Shown piece after piece: positions 1 to 10,429 of a DNA stretch of 64,000 nucleotides. The notes beneath the pieces were generated by a model. The model had not been told where the DNA came from. It ran no database searches and saw only the letters and a list, made by a program, of their open reading frames with translations. The stretch is from contig JAWWNJ010000010.1 in NCBI GenBank assembly GCA_037176885.1, forward strand, positions 2,232,001 through 2,296,000. The letters run 5' to 3'. Positions within the stretch are counted from its first letter, which is position 1; each line of letters starts with the position of its first letter. Origin of the DNA: Favolaschia claudopus (Eukaryota; Basidiomycota; Agaricomycetes; Agaricales; Mycenaceae). Position numbers and translations under genes: made by a program.

Positions 1-118
1 CTCTTTCCCTGAAGATCTTTGAATGGGGTCCCTCGAGTCCCTCGTGTTCATTTCAGGGAACCCATTCATGAATATTAAGGTTTGCATTCATCAATTCTGC
101 CACCAACATGGTTATTAG

Positions 119-476
119 GCTCGCCCGTCGGCCGGAGTGGTCTTCAGGGCTAGGTACAGCTCATTCATGATGGTCGTCGATCGCCGAACAAATTACTTCC
201 CGACCCACCCCAATCAGCGCTCAGCAGTTGGAATCCTCGGTGCTGAGGGCGTTGATGATGCTAGCGATACGTATGCTGTATACAACAGGGCGAGCTTGGG
301 AATAGACTTACAGACCTCCAAGCATTTTGCGCAGAGGAATTATAGTGAGTGCTGGTTCGAGTCGATGTTTGTTCTGTTGTTCTTCTCATTCAATTCTGTC
401 TGCTCTTCAGTTTGAAATTCTAAACGAACATAATTATTATATAGACATCGCGATCAACGGAGCAAAGATGCAGTGA
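119..476 (+). CDS. 3' end of an unidentified gene (partial)
   Basis: The reading frame opens right after a TTAG acceptor at 115-118. It runs to a GTGAGT donor at 345 and rejoins at 445 after an ATAG acceptor, ending at a TGA at 474-476. This gives 85 C-terminal residues ending in INGAKMQ; upstream exons probably lie before or at the window edge. The segment is polar, has no clear membrane span and contains DASDTYAVYNRASLGIDLQT, which I could not assign to a family. The clean splice phase (codon AAC split across the intron) and the plausible composition suggest a real coding end. I do not propose a function. Confidence 0.45.
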
Positions 477-904
477 ACGAAATGGCACGTACCCTGGAAA
501 ATCAACTATCCATGACGCGCCGCCGGACAGTGTCGACCGTACTGCATGACTATCTACTAGCCAAATGAAGCAAGGACAAGACTACCTTGGGAATCCTGGG
601 ATGGCAGATGCGCTTGCGGTGATGCGATTGGGGACGCCAGGAAATTACTCGCGGAATTGAGAATACGAGTCGTTACGAGATAAGAAGGAAGACATGAGAG
701 ACAAGTAGAGTGAGTGGAACCCCAAAAATATGATCATGAGGTTATGTCCGCGAACCTGTGCCGTGAGTTGCGAGAATAAGAGATGGGAGGTGAATTTTGA
801 ACTTGGAGGAGAGTGCCTGCAGCTTTTGTACCTGACTTGTATTGATGAGTCGCAAGAATAAGCAAATTTTATTGAGTGCACCGAGAATGTCCGAGATAAG
901 GCTC

Positions 905-1025
905 CAATGATTTTGTTTAAAAACAGTTTTAAACCATTAAAACGCTTTATATTTTCGTTTAGTTTGCGAGGGGTCGTAAACCGTTGATAAACAGTTTATA
1001 AACCTATTTAAATCATTAATATTCC
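905..1025. repeat. AT-rich block A, possible arm of an inverted repeat
   Basis: This block is dominated by GTTTAAA, AAACAGTTT and TAAACC motifs, unlike the surrounding DNA. Its inner end (TTATAAACC, then ATTAATATT and CCCA) resembles the reverse complement of block B's inner end (TTATAAACATTAATAAATTGCCA-like). That would fit a degraded small element with imperfect terminal inverted repeats. The match is by eye and imperfect. Confidence 0.35.
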
Positions 1026-1299
1026 CAGCAGATATTTCCTCCCCGCCCGAGCGAAAACAGGGCTAGGGTTCCTGGCAAGGTTCCGGTGATGAAAGCTTGG
1101 AGATGGTGAGGTGTGATTGGTCGTTGGATAGCATGCCGATGATACGGTGATGTCTACTATGCTGCCGAGTTTGACAGCTTTGGGCCCTCTTTCTTGTTCC
1201 CAGGTCGTAAAGGGCCTTGAAACTATCGGGCACAACTTCATGGGCCCTTTGTGGTGCAAACCTATCATGACAGCTTCCTAGCGGCCTCAATCGCTGCAG

Positions 1300-1415
1300 T
1301 GGATTATTTTGGCAATTTATTAATGTTTATAAACCATTTAAACAGTTTTTTAAACCGTTTTCTAGGGTTTATGTTTAGTTTACGGCTGGCCGTAAACATA
1401 AACTAAACAATTGGA
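1300..1415. repeat. AT-rich block B, possible arm of an inverted repeat
   Basis: This block has the same AAAC/GTTT-rich composition as block A. It also contains a short local near-palindrome, GTTTAGTTTACGG followed by GGCCGTAAACATAAAC, at about 1374-1405. It may be the second arm of a miniature element whose core is about 1026-1299. No target-site duplication could be confirmed by eye. Confidence 0.35.
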
Positions 1416-1799
1416 GCCGGTTTCTAAGCGACCTGTCGTTCGCGGAGTTGTAAAAGCGGCCGGCAGCAGACGGCATGAAGTCGGCACGTCGGAAAATGAA
1501 TTACGCAGGGAGCGGAGACGAAAAACGCGGAGACTCGAGGTGGCAGTAGCAGCAGGCAGATGGCAGATGAGAACACCTGTGAGGTGATAGAAGAGGCTTG
1601 AAGAGGGAATACATATACGCCGCGATCTGGGATGAATCTGATGGACCGCAGCACGGCGGGAAAGGAGCCAAATTCAAAGTTGTTGATCCACCGGCTCTCT
1701 TGCCGAGCTCCAGCTAGCAAAACCCCCAGCCTCCCCCCTCACCGGACTTTCCCCGTCTGCCCCTCCTCATCCTCCAACCCACCACACCACTCCCCGCCA

Positions 1800-3566
1800 A
1801 TGGGTCGCAGAAAGATTGAAATTCAGCCTATCACTGTCAGTCCAAGTTTAGTTTACGTGGGGGAAGCGGGCGCCTTCAATTTTCGCTCCTGGGCTCCGCT
1901 CCCCATTTATACCAACTGCTCGCTTACCGTATCTTTAGCATGAAAGAAACCGGGCAGTCACATTCCAAAAAGTAAAGGCGTAAACATGTGTTCATTTTTT
2001 GTTCATATCACAGTCGTTTCCGCTATTTTTGTGTCTTTTTGGCTTGGCATCGGACCTGACTGCCTTACAGCGCAAGAATGGCCTCTTTAAGAAGGCCTAC
2101 GAGCTCGGGGTTTTGTGTTCTGTCGATGTGGCGGTTATAATCTTTGGTACGTTACGCCCTTGCTCGTCGTCGTCGCCCGCGTCACACTCGTTCTCATTCG
2201 CACTTGTCGGTTCTATTTTTACCTCAGAGGAGCGTCCTGGCCATCACCACAAGTTGTACCAATACTCTTCGACCGATGTACGCGAAATAATAAACCGACA
2301 CGTCCAAGTATAGCTTTTTTTCTCGCTCATTTCCCCCCTGACGCCATCCAGTTCGAGGGCGAGAAGGATTCACGCGGACCCCCCGATTTCTCGGGTGGTG
2401 CCATTATCAAGAATAATGTTGACGCTGAGGGTGAAGACGACGATGAAGCAGACGAGGATGAAGATGTTCCCCCACCGACAAAGCGGACAAAGTCAAAAAC
2501 GACTAAAGATGATGTGAGTGTCTATCAAACTTTGTGGTCTATTCTGGGCACTCTTGCTGTACGTCTGCGGGACCAAGTTCTAAGCTTGGGACGTCGAATG
2601 GTGGTCTATCGTTATGGCGCTTCTTGCGCAGGCGGCAAACGAGGATGTTTCGCATGCACGCCTCTTACCTCTTCCCCCTTCCTCATCTTTCCCCATACTT
2701 ATCAACCTCCTCGGCAGGAACACCGTAGCAGCAAGTCAATGACAATCCCCAGCCCACCCATCTCAATCCGGAAACTCCCCAGCACCACTTCCAAAGCCAA
2801 CGCCATCCCCACCTCAAGCGATCGTCATTCAGCCCGCACCAGCTCAGACGCGCGCCCTTCAGCGTCCAAAAAACCGCGTCTGAACTCCTCGATGTCTTCG
2901 GACGAGGAAGGCAGCACCAGCACAAGCGGTCTCACGTTGCCCCCACCGACATCGTCTTCCAGCGGCGGATACAACTTCCCCCCAATGCAGCCGTACCGCG
3001 GGGGCGGTGGAGGAGGCTTCGGCCTCCCCTCTCACTCATTCTCCAATTTCCCCCCGCTCTTCGACTCCCCTTCGTCAGGCTTCCGCGCGCCGCAATACGA
3101 TCCGGGGATGTACCAGCAGCTCATGCGCACGACACAGCAGCGCTCCGCCAATCCGTTTGGCGTTGACTGGCCTGTGCATTCAAGCAGCAGTAGCAGCAAT
3201 AGCAATCATAATAGCAATCACCATAGCAATCATGGTTCTGGCAGTAACGGCCACGGCAGCCCACAGGGTGCGTCCTCATGGAATACTCTTGATGATTTCA
3301 TAAATTCAGTCCTCTACCCCCCACCACCCGATGATGATGATCTTCTCTCAGTCGGCGCGCAGGGGGATCCGAATAATTGGTTGAACTTTTTGTCGGGGAC
3401 GTCGCCGTTGCCGTCGGGTGGGAGTAGGGGCGGGACGACGTCGTGGGAGCGTGGGGGTGGGAGCGGAGGAGGAGGAGGGATGGGCGATGGAGGAGGAGGG
3501 AAGCGGTCGCAGTCGACGGGGAGCAGGTCGGGATCTGAGCCCATGCGTTCGGATGATAAGGACTAG
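1800..3566 (+). CDS. MADS-box transcription factor, Rlm1/MEF2 type
   Basis: Six exons: 1800-1835, 1939-1971, 2071-2146, 2228-2307, 2352-2513 and 2718-3566; about 411 residues. Residues 1-60 form a MADS domain: [12 protein letters not shown], then [11 protein letters not shown], then [20 protein letters not shown]. An [11 protein letters not shown] helix follows, then a linker ([13 protein letters not shown]) typical of fungal Rlm1-like SRF/MEF2 proteins. The first ATG gives the invariant MGRRKI start. An acidic run (about residues 95-107) and a long tail rich in Ser, Pro, Gly and Asn with SNHNSN repeats suggest a disordered activation region. In yeasts Rlm1 is a nuclear target of the cell-wall-integrity MAP kinase; that role here is inference. 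The MADS domain is split over four exons. Confidence 0.9.
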
Positions 3567-4395
3567 GAGACAGGCCGTTCTCAAAATAAACGCTACTGCT
3601 TTCTTCTTACTATATATACAGCTCCGTTTTTTTTTTGCTTTCGATGTACCTTGCCTATGTTGTTTCCTTCTTGGTGCTATCTCATAATCTCAGCTAGCTA
3701 CTTCTTCCAATGTCTTCGTTGCGAATCAAAACAGGACCGACTTGTATTACTGCGTCAAGGTCAGATCAGAAGGCCTCGTGCTAGGCCATTTCCGGGTTCC
3801 TACTTGACCCCTCGGTTAACGTTGATCGGGATTGTGATTTTTTTTTTCGTCGGCGACTCTTATCGCCGCATCCGGGTGCCCTGATCGCTCTCCATCCGCG
3901 TCTACTAGCTGGCAGTGGCATGCATAACCTGGTCTAGATCTGTCTGAAACACGGTCGCTTGGACTCGGCTCGAGGGTAAGACGAATGAACCGGAAAAATA
4001 CTGTAGCGATTGGTAGTGGAGTGTCATATCTTGGTCTAGGTCTCATCACCATCGTCTCACTATCGACGTCGACGTCTGACTCAGTTCTTATAAGATCTTA
4101 TACCTAGCTCCCCATCCTCCTTCGACTCCTTTTAAAATTTTCCTGCGCTCAATCTTCTGTGTATCATCTCGCCCTTAGCTTGCGTCCGCCAAGTCCGGTT
4201 CAGTTATTTTGAGGCTATCTTCTTCATCTTCTCCGAGCTCTATAGTACTCCTTCGCTTCCGGCTTAGCGGTGTTAGGAACTTAAAGGCGTTCTGGTCGGT
4301 CGAGAGGCGTAATTCCCTCGAGCTTCAAACCAATCCGGATAAATACCCACGTCCCTGCTCTGCTCTACTCCGCTTCGTAAACCTCCAACTCCGTC
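3567..4395. other. Intergenic region between MADS-box and DUF1275 genes
   Basis: No gene seen. The first part, with T-rich runs near 3620 and 3840, is the likely 3' region of the MADS-box gene. The part before 4396 is the upstream region of the DUF1275 gene. Confidence 0.5.
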
Positions 4396-5630
4396 ATGGT
4401 CGCCCGGCACCAGAATCTCGTCGACGACGATGCCTTGGCGGATTCCGCCTCATCGTCATCGTCGTCGACACCCCTCTGCCCGAAGCAGAGATATGGAAAG
4501 AGAGCTCGGTCGTGGCGGAATTTTCTGTCTGCACAGGTCGATACGGATGAGGTTACGGGGCCGATGGTGGCGTTTTGTTTTATGACGGGGTTCATGTACG
4601 TGCGGCGTCTCCTACTTGTAAGGTCTGATCTGAATAACTGCTTTTCGACTAGCGATGCGATCTCGTTTACTGCGGTCATTGTGTGGTGTGGTTTTCAGAC
4701 CGGGAACTTCGCTAATGTTAGTCGTCTTCGTATTCAATTTGATAGAACAAGGCACTCACGAAGAGGGGTTGTCGAAAATCTTTAGCTCGCACTCGCCTCA
4801 GCGCGGAATTATCACGCCCGGAAATGGAGTGTCACCTCCTCAGACCTACACGCTCTTTCCTCCCTAGCCTCCTTCAACGTCGGCGCTTTCCTCGGGCGGC
4901 TGGGCGACCGCATCGGCCCGCAGACTCGAGGGTGGCTTGTAGGTGGGACAGTAGTGCAGAGTGTGCTGACGCTAGTTGCGGGCATGTGTATACAGATGAG
5001 TGGGCAGGGGGGGATTACGGATTTGCATCTTGATTTTGGTTTGGGTGGACATGGGGGAGGGGGGACGAGGTGGACGCATTGGTTGGCGTATATGGGGCTG
5101 GCGTGCATGGCGGGGAGTTTAGGGTTGCAAGGGATCATGGCGAAGAGGCTGAATACAGGGTTTAGTACGACGGGTGGGTCTCTTTTCTTCTGCTCTTTTT
5201 ATTCTGCTGTCTCTTGATGAAGTGCTGACGTTGTATTGTAGTGGTGTTAACAAGTGTGTGGATTGACTTGATGGTGGACCCGAAGTTGTTTTTTGTCAAG
5301 AAGAGTAAGGGGAGAGACCAGAAGGTGCTTGCTTTGTGTGCGCTTTTCGCTGGGGCGTTCTTTGCTAGGGTGTTGCTTGGTGAGATGGGTGCGCCAGCGG
5401 TATTGGTGGTGGGGGCAGGGGTGAGACTGGGGATTGCGGTGGCGTGGTTTTTTGTGAAAGGGAAGGAGGTTGAAGGTGAGGAGGATGGGTATGTTCCTGT
5501 GTTGGGAGAGTCGCGGGTGGAGGCTGGCGTCGCGAATGGGGAGGTCGCGCCCGTACTGCATGACGCACGGCCGCCCAATTATGGCTCCGTGCCGAAGTCG
5601 AAAGGGTCTCATGAGGGGCGGTGGTGGTAG
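4396..5630 (+). CDS. DUF1275 (YoaK-like) membrane protein, copy a
   Basis: Four exons encode a multi-span membrane protein. A Ser-rich cytosolic N-terminus is followed by the DUF1275 hallmarks: TGPMVAFCFMTGF, then DAISFTAVIVWCGFQTGNFA, NVGAFLGRLGDRIG, MAGSLGLQGIMAKRLNTGF and VVLTSVWIDLMVDPKLF, then two C-terminal spans and a polar tail. Splices fall at TTCAT|GTACGT, GCTAAT|GTTAGT and after GFSTT. Copy b at 14755 has the same intron positions, so the two are paralogues. DUF1275 proteins are six-helix membrane proteins of unknown substrate, common in bacteria and fungi. The start at 4396 is the only in-frame ATG before the conserved region. Confidence 0.85.
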
Positions 5631-7284
5631 CGAGAGTTGAGACGAGTTCAGGTTGGAGGACATAGATTCACAGTCATTCGCGAGGTGTAGAAAGAGATTT
5701 ATCCATTCACGATAATATACGACTACGTACACAGCAATTCATTCGAGCAACTGGCATATAAACTGGCGAAGATATGGTCAGCACTGTTGAAATGAAACGG
5801 ACGAAAAAGGGTGGAAGACCCTCAGACGTAGATAAAGGTGTCCTTCACGAAGAATCGGACATATGCTTGTATATTGAAAAAACATCTTGGGGAGGGGGGA
5901 AGGAAAGCAGTACTCACTGAAGCTACTCAACACGGAATACTATGACACACATGAGACAGGCCACCAAAAACAGCCAAACACTGAGATTTCAGCGCAGTGC
6001 GTGTTCATCAAGGGCCCGTGAATATTGTCGCCCACCAACGCGTATCGTCTCAAGACATACTTACCTGAAAGGTATCTCACCTATATTCGGGTCCTGCAAG
6101 GAGAAGACTAGTCAACAAACTGCGGCTGGACACGTAGCAGAGAAAACGAAGAAAGGCTCAGTTGGTGATGCATGTTGCGAGTGGGGATCATCGATAAATC
6201 GTCACCGACTCGAGTAATGGAAAGTATCATCAACGCCGTGAACGAGAAGAGGACTCACTGAAAGTGCACGCTGGACGACGTTGAAGACGAGGAGGAAGGC
6301 AAGTCAACGTTGCCGCCACGGAGAATTTTTATAGGCCGATGAGCCGAAAGCCGAACTTGTCAGTTCGCACGATCATGTGGGCAGTATATTGGGGCTGCGT
6401 GACTGAGTGTGACATGTCACCACTTTTCTTTCTTCCCGACCACCATGTTCTTTGGCTTTGGATTCGGTGAGCACTCGTCTCCTTTCCTTCATCTCAATCT
6501 ATCCTCTCTTTTCTGTGATGATCAACTCAGTTCTGCTTCCGAAAGAGCCCAAAGCTCTTGTGGACAACCTCTTTATACCAAAAAACTCTTTCTGATTCTT
6601 TCTCAATTCTCTTCCATGCATAAGTGAATAGTGTGCTGACTTGTCGTCTCGTTTTCCTCCAGGTATCTTGTAAGATGCGTGCATTGTCAGTGGGCTTGGC
6701 AAGGTGAGCCTCGCCCCTTCCTTGAATCCTCCACGACGAAAATAAGTTCATCCATTCGTTGAACACTTCCTCCGTCAACGGGTGCTACGGGTCCTTCCTG
6801 TTTACAGGGAGTGTACTCTCTGCTCCGTTCTGGGGTAGAGTAGGCGGCGCGTGGTGCTTGGGCGCGGTCGAGGGCAAAGAAAACACCGGCTTCTCTGATC
6901 TTTTTCTCTTTTGCTGTTTGTCTTTTGAATGTCTTGCTCATTGTATCATTCTAGAACCCTCCCTGTATGTATGCTGTAGATATCTGCTTTTCATGCCCTT
7001 GTCCTATGAGTAATCTTGTCCTCTGAATACGATTATCTTCATAACGACTTGTTGTTCCTGCCTCGCGAATTTTTTGAGTACCTGCAGCTTTCGCCTGATT
7101 TACTGGGCGCACGTCCATGGACGACCGTGACGTTTGACCCTCGACTGAGTCTCTTCACCGGTCAATGAGCGCTGACGAACGCGACTAAGTAACTACATTC
7201 GACCATGAGCTCAACAGAGCACAACAGCAGCTCAACGCGCTTGTGACCGTCACACAAACCTTAGCTTTGACCGGTGCAATTACC
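5631..7284. other. 1.65 kb stretch without a supported gene
   Basis: No conserved protein was found. On the minus strand there is a TATA-like box at 6326-6333. Several donor-like signals follow downstream on that strand (CTTTCA|GTGAGT near 6257, TTTCAG|GTAAGT near 6067, CTTCA|GTGAGT near 5920). These could mark a short-exon gene or a spliced non-coding RNA. On the plus strand a possible mini-exon at 6444-6465 could splice to about 6531 and would encode only 28 residues. Neither is strong enough to call. Confidence 0.35.
6326..6333 (-). promoter_or_regulatory. TATA-like box on the minus strand
   Basis: The minus strand reads CCTATAAAAATTC. About 70 bases downstream on that strand lies a good donor-like sequence (TTTCA|GTGAGTCC). 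The arrangement would fit transcription toward lower coordinates, but no coding exon is evident. Confidence 0.3.
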
Positions 7285-10031
7285 ATGACAGGTGGATTTG
7301 GGCCCTCGTTGGGCTCAACATCGCCTATAGACTCGTCTCGCTGGTCTGGCACTGCGCGCGTCGTCGGCCCCGGCTGGTCCCACCTCCCAATCCTTACAGT
7401 CGGTCTTCTAGGCGTTCAAATACTCTGGTCTGTCGAAATGAGCTACGCCTCTCCCTACCTGCTCTCTCTCGGCCTTACCACCTCCCACGTTGCTCTCGTA
7501 TTCATCGCCGGCCCACTTTCTGGCTTGCTCGTTCAACCCCTGGTCGGCGCCTATGCTGATGCCAACACGTCACGCTGGGGTCGAAGGAGACCGTATATAC
7601 TCGGCGGATGCGTCGTGTCTGTGGTCGGGATGTTGCTACTCGGATATACGCGTGCTGTTGCTGGGTGGTTCTTTGCGAGGGACGGACACGCGCATAGCGT
7701 CCTTACTGTTGTTCTCGCGATTCTGGCCATATTTCTGATTGACTTTTCTATAAATGCTGGTGCGTGGTTGATTCTTTGATTATAGTGCGATCGCTGACAC
7801 TGCTACGCAGTACAGGCAGTGGACCGTGCGCTGCTGGTCGATACGCTGCCGCCCGCGCAACAAGCTGCGGGAAACGCGTCTGCCGCGCTCATGCTTGGGT
7901 TCGGCTCAGTTGTTGGATTCTTTGTGTAGGTTGGCATTAAGCATGTCCTATACGTTTCTCTGAGGCTTCGACAGCGGTAACCTTCCCCTACGCACCCTTC
8001 TCCCCTTTCTCAACGCCGACTCGGAGCTACAAGCGCTTTCGGTGCTCGTATCGACTTTACTTATAGGCTGCCATTTGGTGACTGCCGCTCTTGTAAGAGA
8101 GCGGGTACTGCTCAAGACGGCAGGGTACGTTCAGCAGAACGTCTTAAAAAACGTTTTTAGAGCCCTCACGTTTCTTTGTTAGTTCGCGCGGGCCTTCTCT
8201 CAAACATGAGCTGAAAGACATCTACACCAACGCGCGTACGCTTCCCCGCGTTATCAGGCAGATCGTGAGTCTCGTTTCCATTCTCTGTTATCTCACTGAC
8301 CTTCCGCCGCTAGTGCTTTATTCAGTTCTTGTGCGTCAATCTTATCTTCCGTAAGGTCGTCTCTCACGCCAGCTTTCCAGCGCCTGGCTCGGCTGGTTCC
8401 CCGTTCTGTTTTACGCGACGATGTATATGACAGATGTCTACGTACGAGAGCGAGCCCCTACCGAATCCTTGTCGACATCTACCAACAGTACAGCCAACTT
8501 GGTACTGCGCAGCACAATTTCCACAGCGTTACAAATAACTCGTGCAGCTAATTCCACCGCTTCCGAATCCGAATCCGAATCCGTCCCCGTAGACGCAGAC
8601 GCAGACGAACCCACGCGCCTCGGCGCCCGCGCACAACTCCTCAGCGCTCTCCTCGCACTTGCCGCGAATGCTTTACTGCCGCTCGTCATCCCCGACTCGA
8701 AGAACGACCGAAAACAGCGGCGGAGGGGGTTGCGGAATTCGAGGTTGGTGGGGAGGGTGGACCTTGAGGCGGCGGGGTTGAGTCCCATTGATGGGGGCGG
8801 GAGTTTGGCTAGTGGGGTGGGGAGGAGTCTCACTTTCGCTGATGATAAAGGGAAGTGGTGGAGGAGGGTGAGAGTGCCGGATGCGATGAGGGTGCCGTTG
8901 CCGATGTTGTGGGCGGGGAGTCATCTGGTGTTTGCGGGGTGTATGGTTGGGAGTTTGTGGGTGCTGTTTAATTCTTTGTGTTGTCGAGTGTCTTATTGTT
9001 TCTCAAGCTTCACCCACAGTGTTGGAGGGGCGACGCTGTTGATTGCGTTAACGGGATTTTCGTGGGGCGTTACACAGTGGGCACCGTTTTCGCTGGTGGG
9101 CTCTTGAACTTTTTACCGTATGAAGTTCGTCATTTGCTAAAACCACGCCGTTTTATAGCTCGCAGAAGCTATTCTAACCTCGCCCGCACCTTCAGCTGGG
9201 GGTTCCGTTTCAATAAGGCTTGCGGATACGCGGACACGGGAACCGCAGAACGAGGAAGAGGAGGGGTTTTTGGTGTCTGCGCCAGGGGAGGAGAGTGATA
9301 GCGACAGTGATATTGAGTTCATCAAGCCTCCGTCGAAGCGGCGGGGGAGCGGACAGGAAAATGGGAATGGTTATGGCGAAGATGGAGACGGCGAGGATGA
9401 CGATGGTGATGATGATGAGGGTGGGTTGTATCCGCCTGCGAGCAAGCCTGGGAACAGGAGTAATGCTGCGTTGCTGTTGGGGAATCCGGCGGCGCAGGTG
9501 AGTGTGGTGGATGTGTTGACACCGAGGTCTACGTGGGGTGATGAGGGGCAGTTTGGTGGTGCTGGGCCGGTGCCAGGGGAGGGGCGGAGTGGAGGGTTGG
9601 GAGGCAGGGACGGGGAAGGGGAAGGGGACGGAGAGTCGGCGGGGTTGAGTGCGAAGGCTGGTGTGATATTGGCGAGTGAATTTTTCTGCAGCTTGTTCTC
9701 TGCTTTCATTACTTCGCCCCCTTACCGATGGTGTTTCGTTCAACGCAGGGCATCCACAATATCTTCATCGTTATCCCTCAATTCCTTGTAACGGGGTTGT
9801 CAGCGGCAATATTTGCTGTGTTTGACGGTAAGGCGGCAGCACCAGGGCATGCGCCGGCAAGTGAGGGTGAGGCAGGGAGGAATTCCGTAGTCTATGTGTT
9901 TCGGTGGGCGTTTCATTCTTTTTCTTCTTCTGTTCCATGAATGTTCATATTGCTGTAGGATTGGGGGCATATGGGCTTCTATTGCTTTCGTACTCGCTTG
10001 GCGGCTGGCGAGAGAGTTGAGGCGACGGTAG
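7285..10031 (+). CDS. Sucrose/maltose-type proton symporter (GPH/SUT family, MFS)
   Basis: About ten short-intron exons encode a 12-span sugar transporter related to plant SUT and fission yeast Sut1. Features in order: VGLLGVQILWSVEMSYASPY (span 1), a loop with SRWGRRRPYILGG (the RxGRRRP loop of sucrose symporters), then INAVQAVDRALLVDTLP and GFGSVVGFFVGNLPL. After an intron come QICFIQFFAWLGWFPVLFY and TMYMTDVYV, then a long low-complexity loop with acidic Glu/Asp/Gly runs (about 8480-8860 and 9280-9660). The last spans are GIHNIFIVIPQFLVTGLSAA and IWASIAFVLAWRLARELRRR. It probably imports disaccharides at the plasma membrane. The start is uncertain: ATG 7285 is in frame with the first span, whereas ATG 7205 meets a stop. 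Confidence 0.82.
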
Positions 10032-10429
10032 CGTCGAAATTATTCTCCCCTCCAAAACACCAAGAATTAGGTCCCGCCGCGTCGTATTATTGCGGTCTCA
10101 AATTTATCGTAGCTCCTTCTAACTCTTTCTCTTCTACTCTAAATAGACTCGGAATTGTGTACTATAGACAATGTACATTACTCGTTCGTTTACTTCAAGC
10201 TTGGTCTTGGTCGTTCTGGAACGCCGAGGTCCGCGATGACGACGCGGCTGATCAAGCCCGCAAATCAACAAGCCAAATACTCCACTTTCGTCTCCTCCTC
10301 CTTCCTCCTTCGTTACTCGCTCTCTCCCTCTGCGCATCCCATCCAGCGCACTAGGGTCTCAAGCCTCTCTCAACTCAAGAGGCTTCCTCAACCCACAAAG
10401 CAACCCAAAAAACGAAACAAATATCTGCA
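10032..10429. other. Intergenic region upstream of the chitin deacetylase gene
   Basis: No gene seen. The segment joins the transporter 3' region to a CT-rich upstream region ending in a CAAACAAATATCTGCA leader directly before the ATG at 10430. Confidence 0.5.

Larger units (their letters stand above)
477..1799. other. Gene-free stretch with AT-rich repeat blocks
   Basis: No convincing exon was found on either strand. The short open frames here lack coding character. Two AT-rich blocks full of AAAC/GTTT motifs (about 905-1025 and 1300-1415) flank a more GC-balanced core. The last few hundred bases are the upstream region of the MADS-box gene and are pyrimidine-rich just before its start. Confidence 0.5.

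Noticed and set aside
7205..7246. ATG at 7205 as the start of the sugar transporter
   Set aside because: Its frame meets TGA after 13 codons, and no splice in the right phase joins it to the first membrane span.
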